A stretch of 64,000 nt of DNA, taken from assembly GCA_963734815.1 (NCBI GenBank), contig CAVTIH010000002.1, positions 1,550,001-1,614,000 of the forward strand, in the 5' to 3' direction. Source of the stretch: Palsa-744 sp963734815 (lineage in GTDB: Bacteria; Actinomycetota; Thermoleophilia; Solirubrobacterales; Solirubrobacteraceae). Every line of letters begins with the position of its first letter. Positions within the stretch are counted from its first letter, which is position 1. Below the pieces are notes generated by a model that was not told where the DNA came from, searched no databases, and worked only from the letters and a program-made list of their open reading frames with translations. Shown in pieces: positions 9,864 to 18,767 of the stretch. The translations under genes were made by a program, and so were the position numbers.

Positions 9864-12504
9864 GGCGGCGAGCATAGGTGCGTCCCGAGGCGGTGGGTAC
9901 GCGCGCTACCTGGAGAGCAAGACCGTGGAGCCCGAGCGCGGGGACTACTACCTGACCCCCGACGGGGAGATGGCGCAGGCCCCCGGCCGCTGGCTGGCCG
10001 ATGCCGAGACCCTGGAGAGGCTCGGGGTTCAGGCCGGCGGGCCCGTGGACGGCGCGGACTTCATCGCGCTGATGGAGGGCCATCACCCAGGCACCGGCCG
10101 GTGGCTACGTCCGGAGGGCGCCGGCGGCGGCCGCGGCGGCGGAATCGACGTGACGTTCAGCGCACCGAAGTCCGTCTCGACGGTCTGGGCGCTCGGCGAC
10201 CCGTGGCAGCGCGAGCAGATCGAGCAGGCCCACGCCAGGGCGGTCGAGCAGACAATCCGCCACCTGCGAGAGCAGGTGCCCGTCGTGCGCCGCCGCTACA
10301 GCGGCCAGGTCGTGGAAGAGCACGCCAAGGACGTGATCGCCACCGAGTACCGACACACCACCGCCCGCGGAGTCGCAGGCGCCCAGGCCCCGGACCCCCA
10401 GCTGCACAGCCATGTCGTCATCACCGCCGCGGTCCGCGAGGACGACCGGATCGTGGCGGTCGCGTCGCGGCCGATCTTCCGCTCCGCGCGGGAGCTCGGC
10501 GCGTTCTACCGCTCCGCGCTCGCCGACGAGCTCGTGCGAGAGGGATACACGATCGAACATGGCACCGGCAAGGATGGCCGGTACTTCGAGATCGCCGGTG
10601 TCCCCCGCGAGCTGTGCGAGGCGTTCTCCGGTCGCTCGCGTGAGGTCGCCCGCGCCGCGGAGCGCTTCCGTGCCCGCTACGGCCGGGCACCCGAACGCGG
10701 CGAGCTTCGCAACCTCGCGCTCGAGAACCGCCGGTCCAAGAAGCTGACCACACGCTCGGACCTACAACGAGTGTGGACACAGACCGCCCGCGATCACGGA
10801 TTCGGCCCCGATGAGGCCGTGCGGCTGATCGGGGCATCCGAGCGCCCAAAGACCGAGCGCGCGATCGAGGATCGGGTCGAGGCGAAGCTGACCGAGCAAC
10901 ACGCCGTCTTCCAGGAGCGCGACCTGCGCGCAGTCGTGCTGGAGCAAGCCGCCGGGGAGATGGCACCGGATCAGGCGCTCGCCGTCGCCCGGGAGATGGT
11001 CCGCGACCGGCGCGTGCTGACTCTTGAGGGCGAGCGGATGACCACCCTGGCGGTTCGCGCGCAGGAGCAGGCGATCGAGCGCCGCGCCACACAGCTCGCC
11101 CACCCCGCAGGCCGAGACGTCGGCGACACGGCACGCGAGCACGCCGCCCGCGCGGTCGCGGAGCGCATCGGCGGACCGCTCAGCTCCGAGCAGCACCACG
11201 CGCTCGAAGTCCTCACCGGTCCCGGGCGCGCCGCGGTCCTCGTCGGCCCTGCCGGAACCGGCAAGGGTGTGGTGATCGACGCCGCCGCCCGTGCCGAGCA
11301 GGCCGCCGGGCGAGAGACGATCGGGGTCGCCGTGTCGGGCTCCACCGCCGAGCGGCTCGGCGCCGACAGCCCCGCGCTCGCCGGGCAGACACTCACCCTG
11401 GACTCGCTGGTCGCCCGCGCGAACACGGGGGCCATCCACGTGGGCAGGGACACGACAGTGATCCTGGACGAGGCGGGGATGGTCGACCACAAGCGCCTCG
11501 ACGCCCTTACCGAGCTCATCGAGCGCTCCGGGGCGAAGCTGATCGCGGTCGGCGACGGCAAGCAGCTCCCCTCGATCGGCCCCGGCGGCATGTTCGACCG
11601 GCTTACCGACCACGCGCCCACCGGCGAACTCGCAGACATCCACCGCACCAAGGACCCCGCCGACCAGCGCGCATGGCAAGCACTACGCGCAGGAGAACCA
11701 GAGCGTGCGATGGCGCACTACGCCTCACGCGGCCAGCTACACCTCTCCGACACCCGCGACCAAGCAGCAGAGCAAGCCGTACAAACATGGGCCACGCTCA
11801 CAGAGGGGCGCGATATCCGCGAGGTCGCATTGATCGCCGACGCCTCCAACCAGGAGATCGACCGGCTCAACGCCCGCGCACAACACCTCCGCGCAGAGCG
11901 CGGCGAACTCGGACACCAGGAGATCCCGCTGCCCGGCGTCCACTACGGCCTGCGTGAAGGCGACCTGATCGCGTTCACCACTCAGCACCGCCCCCGAGGG
12001 CAGTCACGGGTCGAGAACGGCACCCGCGGACAGGTCAGCGCCGTCCACGACAGAGGCGTGACCATCACGCTCGACGGATCAGAGCGCAGAGTCAAACTCG
12101 CCGGCGAGCACCTCGACTCGCTGAGGCTCGCCTACGCACAGCACGTTTACCGCCAGCAGGGAGCGACCGTAGAGCGCTCCGTCGTGCTCACCGGCGGCTG
12201 GCAGACCAGCAAGGAGACCGCCTACGTCGAGGCGACCCGCGCTCGCCACGGCACTACCTGGTTCATCGCCCGCGAGGACCTCGGCGAGGTAGGACAAGAC
12301 GCCGGACGAATTACACGCCTCGCCCAGAAGATGGCCAACAGTCGTACCCAGACACCCTCGCTGGCTTACCCGGAGCGCCCCAATCCCGGCTGGGCCCCGA
12401 GCCGCGACCCCCTACGGCTTTGCTCTGCCCTATCGCCGACACGCTGGCTGACCCGCACGCTCAATCGCGATACGTCCGACCGCAGTGCGGGCCGCGGGCG
12501 CTGA
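9859..12504 (+). CDS. MobF-family conjugative relaxase-helicase (TrwC/TraI-like)
   Basis: 881 residues from ATG 9859; the frame is open 27 codons further upstream but that part does not look like the family. The N-terminal TrwC relaxase domain has Tyr residues near GGGYARYLES, a DVTFSAPKSVS strand and the metal-binding His pair at residues 183 and 185 (QLHSHVVI). After about residue 440 comes a RecD/UvrD-type helicase with Walker A VGPAGTGKG near 465-473, Walker B VILDEAGM, and a C-terminal UvrD-like motif (YRQQGATVERSVVL). The enzyme would nick one strand at oriT and unwind it for transfer. It defines the element as mobilizable. Confidence 0.92.
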   Translation: MTAASIGASRGGGYARYLESKTVEPERGDYYLTPDGEMAQAPGRWLADAETLERLGVQAGGPVDGADFIALMEGHHPGTGRWLRPEGAGGGRGGGIDVTFSAPKSVSTVWALGDPWQREQIEQAHARAVEQTIRHLREQVPVVRRRYSGQVVEEHAKDVIATEYRHTTARGVAGAQAPDPQLHSHVVITAAVREDDRIVAVASRPIFRSARELGAFYRSALADELVREGYTIEHGTGKDGRYFEIAGVPRELCEAFSGRSREVARAAERFRARYGRAPERGELRNLALENRRSKKLTTRSDLQRVWTQTARDHGFGPDEAVRLIGASERPKTERAIEDRVEAKLTEQHAVFQERDLRAVVLEQAAGEMAPDQALAVAREMVRDRRVLTLEGERMTTLAVRAQEQAIERRATQLAHPAGRDVGDTAREHAARAVAERIGGPLSSEQHHALEVLTGPGRAAVLVGPAGTGKGVVIDAAARAEQAAGRETIGVAVSGSTAERLGADSPALAGQTLTLDSLVARANTGAIHVGRDTTVILDEAGMVDHKRLDALTELIERSGAKLIAVGDGKQLPSIGPGGMFDRLTDHAPTGELADIHRTKDPADQRAWQALRAGEPERAMAHYASRGQLHLSDTRDQAAEQAVQTWATLTEGRDIREVALIADASNQEIDRLNARAQHLRAERGELGHQEIPLPGVHYGLREGDLIAFTTQHRPRGQSRVENGTRGQVSAVHDRGVTITLDGSERRVKLAGEHLDSLRLAYAQHVYRQQGATVERSVVLTGGWQTSKETAYVEATRARHGTTWFIAREDLGEVGQDAGRITRLAQKMANSRTQTPSLAYPERPNPGWAPSRDPLRLCSALSPTRWLTRTLNRDTSDRSAGRGR

Positions 12505-12530
12505 CGGACGTGGTGTAGCGGTACAGGCAC

Positions 12531-14255
12531 TCAGCCGTAGATCGCGCGCTGCGCTGCGGCGAGGACAATCGCTGCGACGACGGTGCCGTCCCCTACGCGA
12601 TAGAGCGACGGGGTCTGACGGTTCGAGACGCTGACCCGGACCCCGTTGGCGTAGACGTCTACGCTTGTGAGCCGATCGAGGCGCGACTCCACCGTTTTCC
12701 GGTCGCCCTGAAACACGACGCGGCTGCTCGTTAGGGAGAGCACACCGTCGTCCGCGGGCTCCAGGCTCGCCCCGACGACCACTGATCTCCCCCTCGACCC
12801 CGACGTCCGATACCGGACGCCCGGGGCGACCTTGAAGCTAACACCGCTTGAACTACCACGGTATTCCCGATGGATGACCTCCTTCATGAGCGATGCTCGA
12901 AGCTCAAAGTAGACGGTCTCGCCGGGCTTAGCGATTAGCTTCGGCTCCGACTCGATCGGCATGCGACCGTCATTTATCCGCGCGACCATAAACCGGCCTG
13001 CCAGGTCTAGCGGGAATGCGGAGCCGTCAGGTGTTACGGCTTCAAGCACCTCGCCAACGAGTCCCAGCTCGTCCTCCTCCTCTGCGGTGAGGAGGTCGTC
13101 TTCTAGGGTTCGTTCAAGAAGGGCCCGATAAGCGGCCTGGTTCAGGCGTGCGAGCTTCCGAGACTTAAGACCGGTGGCGTCGGCGGCGAGGGTTAGTCGA
13201 TCAGCGAGCCCCGCCAGCGGAGCGTGTCCGTCGATGACAGCTCGCAAGATCTGTTGATAACCAACCTCAGCCTGTCGCTCCTCTTCGCTGCGGCGCCCGA
13301 AGAGCCGGTGCGTAGGCTTTTTCGCTTGCCTCGACGGTAGCTCCTGCTCGGGCTCAGGCGGCGCAGGCTCCGGCTTGGGCGCAGGAGGCTCCCGCTCCGG
13401 CGGAGGCGGCGCAGGCTCCGGCTCGGGCGGCGCAGGCGGCGTCGGCTCCGGCTTGGGCGCAGGAGGCTCAGGCGTTGGCGGAGCCGCCGGTGTTGGCGTT
13501 GGTGACTTAGGTGTGGAGCTGGGGTGACGAGCATCGGCTGGCCGTACGCCGCGCGGCCAACCCCCGGTCATGGGAATTAGATCGTCGGAGACGGCCCGGA
13601 TACGTACTGCGCGTAGTTCCCAATCGCCGATTGTCGCCCGGCCAACTGACTCGGTCGTGATTTCCGCTGGGAGGTGTTCTGGGTGTTTGTCATAGCCGCC
13701 ACGCAGGAGGTCGTCCCAGGCGATGGTTTCGCGACGATCCGGCAGGCGGCGCTGACAAAGCTCCTCCGACACATGGTTCTTCGTCTCGAAGAGGTCGGCG
13801 AAGGCTGAGCCCGCCCAGAGGGACTTCTCTGCTCCGGTCATTAGAAAGGTCGCAGGATGGTCCTCGCGGGTCTTGCCGAGCGCCATCTTGAACAAATCCC
13901 AGATGGCCTCGTAGAGCACGTCGTTTCCCGGCCCACACCACTTCAGCTCGCACATCCAAGCCAGAGCATCCTCGGGGTCAGGACGCCTCAGCAGCAGATC
14001 GACATTCCCAACTCCCGGCCAATCTGGGATCAGGACACGCCGACCCTTTTCCGCGCGTGTCCCGAAGACGGTCATGAGAACCGCCAGAGCAGATGGCTCC
14101 AGGTCCTTCCGCTCTCTCAGCGCCCCAACGCCAGCGGACTCCCGGTTCGCCCGGGTCCCGAGCTGATCGGCAATCGCCTCGACCAGCTCCTCGGTGAGTC
14201 CCATCTCGGCCTCGTTGAAGCTGCGCTTTCCTTGGCGCTCGTCATCGGTTGACAT
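12531..14255 (-). CDS. PD-(D/E)XK-like nuclease protein with proline-rich linker and PH-like C-terminus
   Basis: 574 residues. The N-terminal 190 residues contain GNVDLLL ... WMCELKW, which matches the D-x(n)-ExK core of restriction-endonuclease-like folds, followed by DVLYEAIWDLFKMAL. Residues about 255-315 are a low-complexity Pro/Glu/Lys linker. The C-terminal 140 residues look like a beta-rich PH/GRAM-like domain (GVLSLTSSRVVFQGDRK...VSNRQTPSLYRV), a type seen in many bacterial proteins of unknown role. I do not recognise the whole architecture. As the last gene before the tRNA-Ala end it occupies a cargo position; a defence or DNA-processing role is inference. Confidence 0.6.
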   Translation of the reverse strand: MSTDDERQGKRSFNEAEMGLTEELVEAIADQLGTRANRESAGVGALRERKDLEPSALAVLMTVFGTRAEKGRRVLIPDWPGVGNVDLLLRRPDPEDALAWMCELKWCGPGNDVLYEAIWDLFKMALGKTREDHPATFLMTGAEKSLWAGSAFADLFETKNHVSEELCQRRLPDRRETIAWDDLLRGGYDKHPEHLPAEITTESVGRATIGDWELRAVRIRAVSDDLIPMTGGWPRGVRPADARHPSSTPKSPTPTPAAPPTPEPPAPKPEPTPPAPPEPEPAPPPPEREPPAPKPEPAPPEPEQELPSRQAKKPTHRLFGRRSEEERQAEVGYQQILRAVIDGHAPLAGLADRLTLAADATGLKSRKLARLNQAAYRALLERTLEDDLLTAEEEDELGLVGEVLEAVTPDGSAFPLDLAGRFMVARINDGRMPIESEPKLIAKPGETVYFELRASLMKEVIHREYRGSSSGVSFKVAPGVRYRTSGSRGRSVVVGASLEPADDGVLSLTSSRVVFQGDRKTVESRLDRLTSVDVYANGVRVSVSNRQTPSLYRVGDGTVVAAIVLAAAQRAIYG

Positions 14256-14337
14256 CGCTCCCCTCCCTTAGTCCGGGGAAGTATCGCGCACGGGTATGTT
14301 CGCCGGAAGACATGGTTCCCGCAAAATCAGGGCCGAT

Positions 14338-14359
14338 GTGGTACTCACATACGGTACTT
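14338..14359 (+). repeat. two copies of the GGTACT(C/T) motif, putative integrase arm sites (right)
   Basis: GTGGTACTC at 14338-14346 and ACGGTACTT at 14351-14359, about 75 bp inside the right attachment site. They match the four copies next to the left end. Confidence 0.55.
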
Positions 14360-14432
14360 TCCGCGAAGCTTTAGTAGCAATCGAGCACCAAACCGTCCCC
14401 AAAACCGGCCTGTTTGCAGGCATTTCCTCTAA

Positions 14433-14505
14433 TGGAGCCAACCGGGATCGAACCGGTGACCTCCTGCTTGCAAAGCAGGCGCTCTCCCAGCTGAGCTATG
14501 GCCCC
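14433..14505 (-). tRNA. tRNA-Ala (TGC anticodon)
   Basis: A 73-nt cloverleaf. The acceptor stem starts GGGGCCA and carries the G3:U70 wobble that marks alanine tRNAs. The anticodon loop is CTTTGCAAG with anticodon TGC, the T stem is paired (ACCGG/CCGGT), and the discriminator is A; CCA is not encoded. Its 3' half forms the right attachment site of element 1 and was probably brought in by the element. Confidence 0.95.
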
Positions 14506-14533
14506 TGGGAGTCTCAATATACGGCGAAGTGAG

Positions 14534-15286
14534 CTAACCCCCCAGCGTGAGGTGGACCTCCCCGGCGTCGAGCGTAGTGTGCCCGCCGCCGGGGAGCTCG
14601 ACGATCAGACGCCCGTTGCCATCTACCCCCTCCGCCCGCCCGTGGCCTGCGGCCCACGAGATCTCCCGGCCGCGCAGCGCATCGCGTGCACGCCACGCGT
14701 CGATGACTTTGGCTAGTGGCTCGTCGAGGCGCCGCTGGAGCGCTGTGAGCAGCCGCGCCAACAGCGGCTCGATCTCCTCCGACGCGAGCCCCAAGCTGGC
14801 GGCGCTGTCACGCAGCTCTGGGGGCAGGTCCTCGACGCGCACCGCCACGTTGACGCCGATGCCGAGCACCGCCCAGCCCTCCTGCGGGCGGCCCTCGATC
14901 AGGATCCCGGCCAGCTTGACGAGACGCGCTCCGCGCACCAGCACCACGTCGTTGGGCCACTTGATGCGGGCGTCGTTTCCGACCGTGTCGCACACCGCCA
15001 CGGCGCCGATCAGCGGCAGCAGTGGGGGCGACCGAAGCCGGGAGACACTCGCCTCCGGCGAGCATCCCCGTTTCGGCCAACGCAGGAGCAGCGACATCAG
15101 CAGCGCGTTGCCCGCCGGGGCGCTCCAGCGCCTGCCCTGGCGCCCGCGCCCCGCGGTCTGCTCGGCCGCGGTTACGAGCGTGCCGTGTGGCGCTCCTGCC
15201 AGCGCGAGTGCGCGGGCCCGCTCGTTGGTCGAGTCGGTGCTGCGCAGGTGCAGGCGGGGATGACCGAGCGGGGTGCTTTCACTCAT
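14534..15286 (-). CDS. birA: biotin--[acetyl-CoA-carboxylase] ligase
   Basis: About 250 residues without an N-terminal DNA-binding domain, so a ligase-only (group I) BirA. Conserved motifs are DSTNERA, TAGRGRQGRRW (biotinyl-AMP binding), IKWPNDVV and KLAGILIEG, followed by the GIGVNV motif. It biotinylates carrier proteins of acyl-CoA carboxylases. The ATG at 15286 overlaps the end of cobA-hemD by 8 nt, suggesting coupling; an in-frame ATG at 15301 is less likely. The gene ends near the tRNA-Ala gene. Confidence 0.92.
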   Translation of the reverse strand: MSESTPLGHPRLHLRSTDSTNERARALALAGAPHGTLVTAAEQTAGRGRQGRRWSAPAGNALLMSLLLRWPKRGCSPEASVSRLRSPPLLPLIGAVAVCDTVGNDARIKWPNDVVLVRGARLVKLAGILIEGRPQEGWAVLGIGVNVAVRVEDLPPELRDSAASLGLASEEIEPLLARLLTALQRRLDEPLAKVIDAWRARDALRGREISWAAGHGRAEGVDGNGRLIVELPGGGHTTLDAGEVHLTLGG

Positions 15287-16793
15287 CGCGTGAGGTGGCA
15301 TCCGCGAGCAGCGCCGCCACCAGGCCGTCGATGTCGTGATCCGCGGCCTCCACGTCGGGCTCGAGGCCGTGCTCGCGCAGAGTCGCGCTGGTGACGGGGC
15401 CGATCGAGACGATGCGTGTGGCCGGCGACAGGTCCGCGCTGCCGCCGGCGGCCTCCAGGAAGAAGCGCACGGTGGAGGATGAGGTGAAGGTGATGTAGTC
15501 AGCCGCTCGCGCTGCGGCGAGCGCCGGCGTGGAGAGCGGCTCGGCGACGGTTTCGTACAGCTCCAGCACGTCCACCTCGGCGCCGCGGGCCCGCAGGGCG
15601 TCGGGGAGCACGTCGCGGGCCTCGCGGGCGCGGGCGATCAGTGCGTGGCGTACCGGCAGCTCGGCCAGCGCCTCCACCAGCGACTCGGCCGCGTAGCGTT
15701 TGGGGACTATGTCGGCAGTGATGCCGTGCTCGGCCAGCGCTCGCGCGGTGCCTGGGCCGATCGCCGCCACGCGCGCACCTGCCAGCGCGCGCGCGTCGGC
15801 GGGATGGCGGTCGGATCGGGCGAGACGCTCGAACAGCTGGGCTACGCCGTTGGGGCTGGTGATGCAGATCAAGTCGTAGGGGGAGAGGTCGAGCGGCGGC
15901 GACTGGAGGCCTGCCTCCCCATCCGCGAGCGGCTGGATGCGGATCACTGGGGCCTGCACCACCTCGGCGCCCAGCTCTCGCAGCCGCCGGGCGAGCCCGC
16001 TGGTTTGGGCTCGCGCGCGAGTGACCGCCACGGTGCGTCCGCTCAGCGACAGCGGCGCGCGCCACGCGAGCTCGGTGGCGAGCGTGGCGACGGCGCCCAC
16101 CACGGTGATCGAAGGGGCTCGGACGTCCTCGGCGCGCGCCCGCTCGGCGATCGTGGCGAGTGTGCCGGTGACGGTGCGCTGGTAGGGCAGCGTGCCCCGT
16201 TCGACGATCGCCGCCGGCTCCGAGGCGGGCCGCCCGGCGGTGATCAGGGAGGCGGCGATGTGGGGGAGCTGGCGCACACCCATGTAGAAGACAAGCGTCC
16301 CCGGAAAGGCCGCGAGCGCCGGCCAGTCGAGGGCGCCGGCGCCATCCGCCTGTGTGTGACCGGTGATCAGCGCTACGGCACTGGCAAGCCCGCGGTGCGT
16401 GACGGGGATGCCCGCGTAGGCGGTGGCGGCCACGCCCGCGGTGATCCCGGGCACGACCTCGAACGGGATGCCGGCCGCGCGCAGTATGAGCGCCTCCTCG
16501 CCGCCGCGCCCGAACACGAACGGGTCGCCGCCCTTCAGCCGCACCACTGTTCTGCCCGCGTGGGCGCGCTCCACCATCAGGGCCTCGGTCTGCTCCTGCG
16601 GCACCGACTCGCCGCCTCCCTGCTTGCCGACGAACAGCAGCTCGGCGTCCGCGCGCGCGCCCTCCAGCGCCTCGGCGGGGATCAGGCGGTCGTAGAGGAT
16701 CGTGTCGGCGCGCGCGATCAACTCCAGCGCGCGCGCCGTCAACAGGCCGGGATCACCGGGGCCGGCGCCGACGAGGAAGACGCGCCCGTTCAC
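15279..16793 (-). CDS. cobA-hemD: fused uroporphyrinogen-III C-methyltransferase / uroporphyrinogen-III synthase
   Basis: 504 residues from a GTG start. Residues 1-245 are SUMT (CobA): GAGPGDPGLLTARAL, VVRLKGGDPFVFGRGGEE and the SAM-binding YAGIPVTHRG region. Residues about 250-500 are HemD, which closes and inverts ring D of hydroxymethylbilane to give uroporphyrinogen III. The fusion couples the synthase to the first methylation toward siroheme and B12 and is common in actinobacteria and clostridia. It would normally follow hemC, but an opposite-strand gene separates them here. Confidence 0.93.
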   Translation of the reverse strand: MNGRVFLVGAGPGDPGLLTARALELIARADTILYDRLIPAEALEGARADAELLFVGKQGGGESVPQEQTEALMVERAHAGRTVVRLKGGDPFVFGRGGEEALILRAAGIPFEVVPGITAGVAATAYAGIPVTHRGLASAVALITGHTQADGAGALDWPALAAFPGTLVFYMGVRQLPHIAASLITAGRPASEPAAIVERGTLPYQRTVTGTLATIAERARAEDVRAPSITVVGAVATLATELAWRAPLSLSGRTVAVTRARAQTSGLARRLRELGAEVVQAPVIRIQPLADGEAGLQSPPLDLSPYDLICITSPNGVAQLFERLARSDRHPADARALAGARVAAIGPGTARALAEHGITADIVPKRYAAESLVEALAELPVRHALIARAREARDVLPDALRARGAEVDVLELYETVAEPLSTPALAAARAADYITFTSSSTVRFFLEAAGGSADLSPATRIVSIGPVTSATLREHGLEPDVEAADHDIDGLVAALLADATSRDE

Positions 16794-16828
16794 CTACCAC
16801 CGTCATCGGTCGCGCCGTCGAGGTACGC

Positions 16829-18751
16829 TTGCACGAGCGCCACGCTAGTACAGTCTTATCGGCGTTGCCCCTACGCCTGAAGCAGCTCCTAGCACACGGC
16901 GTAACTGGCGTTGGGCTCGGACTGGCGCTGCTGAGCTGTGCTGGACCCGCACGCGCTGGCGGTTTGGTCGCCGGCGGTGAAGAACTCTCCTCTACGGGCG
17001 TCCTCACCAGCTCTACGATCTCCAGGGAAACCGCGGGGGAATTCGCGGTCAACACGCGGGACGGCGAACTGAGCCTGAGGCCGCTGAACACCTCCCCGGG
17101 AGCGAGCACGCCAACCGTTGTCAACGGCGCCGCGGCACTGTTCGCCGACACCTGGCCCGCGACCGACGCGATCGTCCGCCCCGACCCGCTCGGAGCCACC
17201 ACGATCGTGCAGATGCGCTCTCCTTACGCACCCACCTCGTTCTCGTGGGAAGTCGACCTGGGCCCCGACCAGCATCTGTGGCAACTCGCCGGTGGAGGTG
17301 TCGCGGTCGTCGATGCGTCGGGCTGCTCGCCCCTTGAGGGACCGTTGGACAACCCGTGGGAAGCGCTGCCGGCGCACACTTCGTCGACCTTGGCTCGGGG
17401 GAGCCCGGACGCTCAGGGACCCCCGGACGAGCTCGGGCCCGAGAGCGCTCGGCTCCAGTACACCGCGGCCACGAGCTCCGTGGCGGCGGGCGAACGGCAG
17501 ACGTGCGGGGCGGCGCTGATGGTCATCGAACCGCCCACGGCCACCGACGCCCAGGGCGGCGGCGTGCCCGCGTCGCTGAGTGTCACCGGCGACACGGTCA
17601 CGATGAGCGTGTCGCCGGTGTCCACCACGGTTTTCCCCGTCATGGCAGCGGTGACGGTCGCCGCGGCGAGCAACCCAGCCAGCGCGGCTCGCCCCCAGGA
17701 CCTCCTTTACGGTCTATCCGACCAGCGGGCGGCGGCCTTCGGCCCGGCGTTTGATCGGCAGCTGCTCGAAGGGCCGCTGCACGTCCGCGTCGCGCGGCTG
17801 GTCCTCCCCTACGAAGCCGGCCTCGAATCGACGGACAAGCGGGAAGCGAAAGAAAAGACGGAAAAAAAGCTCGACTACACGCAGAGCGAAGCATTGACTG
17901 AGTGGCTTCGGAGAGTCCAGGAAGTGAATGCGCAAGGAGAACATCTCCAGCCCTACATCACGCTGTGGTCGAAGGGTTGCCTGGATCGGACATCCTGTCG
18001 AGCGCCGCCGCTCAAAAGCTACCGCGAGGCCGTGCGGGCGCTCATCAAAGATCATACGAAAGCCGCGGCGGGCCTGCCGGCAGTGAAGCTATGGGGCGCG
18101 TGGAATGAGCCGGATGGGGAGGAAGCCTCACTGCAGGCGGCGCAAGCGGGGGAGCTGTGGCAGGTCGCACACTCGGTGATGGTCAACCTCCACTGCGGCT
18201 GTACGATGGTCGCCGGCGAATTTGCCGAATTCGGGCCATACATCTCGCGTTACAAGGAATTCATGGTGAAGCACCATCTCAAACCGCGAGTATGGGGTCT
18301 GCACGACTACCGTGACCTCGATCCCGGATTATCCAACGACCACCTGGCAAAATACGAAAACCGTGACGCCAAGGAATTTGCAAAGCTGACCAGCACGCGT
18401 TTGGGCAAGCCCCGGATCTGGCTGAGCGAGCAGGGTGTGGAGCTGGATAACGGCTCCACACCCACGTCGCTCAAAGGCAACCCTGAAGCGCAGCGCATCT
18501 CGGCAGAAGACTTCCTACGTCTTGCGAGCGCGTCGCGGCGTGTAGAACTGGTTGACTACTACATGTACGGTGCACCACAGCCCGACGGCGAACATCCGCG
18601 TCCGGAAGACGAAGCGGTCTTCGACAGCGCACTGGTGAACGACGAAAGCGAACCGTCACCTGCCTACTGCGTGGTGGCGTTTGCCGGTCACTGGTGTCCG
18701 CCGATCGCAACCGCCAACTCCCTCCGCGCTGTCCCAAACGGGGGCCGATAG
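16829..18751 (+). CDS. secreted glycoside-hydrolase-like protein (clan GH-A type)
   Basis: 640 residues with an N-terminal signal-type hydrophobic segment (TGVGLGLALLSCAGPARA). Residues about 45-300 form a domain I do not recognise. The C-terminal half resembles a GH-A TIM barrel: KLWGAWNEPDGEE gives the Asn-Glu acid/base pair and RIWLSEQGVEL a Glu at the nucleophile position, as in GH39/GH5-like enzymes. The substrate is unknown. It runs opposite to its neighbours and splits hemC from cobA-hemD. The second half is less GC-rich (for example a Lys/Glu-rich stretch near 17840), which suggests transfer. Confidence 0.65.
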   Translation: MHERHASTVLSALPLRLKQLLAHGVTGVGLGLALLSCAGPARAGGLVAGGEELSSTGVLTSSTISRETAGEFAVNTRDGELSLRPLNTSPGASTPTVVNGAAALFADTWPATDAIVRPDPLGATTIVQMRSPYAPTSFSWEVDLGPDQHLWQLAGGGVAVVDASGCSPLEGPLDNPWEALPAHTSSTLARGSPDAQGPPDELGPESARLQYTAATSSVAAGERQTCGAALMVIEPPTATDAQGGGVPASLSVTGDTVTMSVSPVSTTVFPVMAAVTVAAASNPASAARPQDLLYGLSDQRAAAFGPAFDRQLLEGPLHVRVARLVLPYEAGLESTDKREAKEKTEKKLDYTQSEALTEWLRRVQEVNAQGEHLQPYITLWSKGCLDRTSCRAPPLKSYREAVRALIKDHTKAAAGLPAVKLWGAWNEPDGEEASLQAAQAGELWQVAHSVMVNLHCGCTMVAGEFAEFGPYISRYKEFMVKHHLKPRVWGLHDYRDLDPGLSNDHLAKYENRDAKEFAKLTSTRLGKPRIWLSEQGVELDNGSTPTSLKGNPEAQRISAEDFLRLASASRRVELVDYYMYGAPQPDGEHPRPEDEAVFDSALVNDESEPSPAYCVVAFAGHWCPPIATANSLRAVPNGGR

Positions 18752-18767
18752 GCGCGTGTCTTGCGGC

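Larger units (their letters stand above)
6187..14480. mobile_element. integrative mobilizable element in tRNA-Ala(TGC)
   Basis: The ends are a 48-bp near-perfect direct repeat (6187-6234 and 14432-14479, 45/48 identical) from the 3' half of a tRNA-Ala gene. The right copy belongs to a complete tRNA and the left copy is a stranded 3' half, the usual product of tRNA-targeted tyrosine-recombinase integration. Inside are an integrase next to the left end, an excisionase-like HTH protein, a MobF relaxase-helicase, an AlbA_2-type protein and a nuclease-like cargo protein. No coupling protein or mating-pore genes are present, so it would depend on a helper for transfer. About 8.3 kb. Confidence 0.85.
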
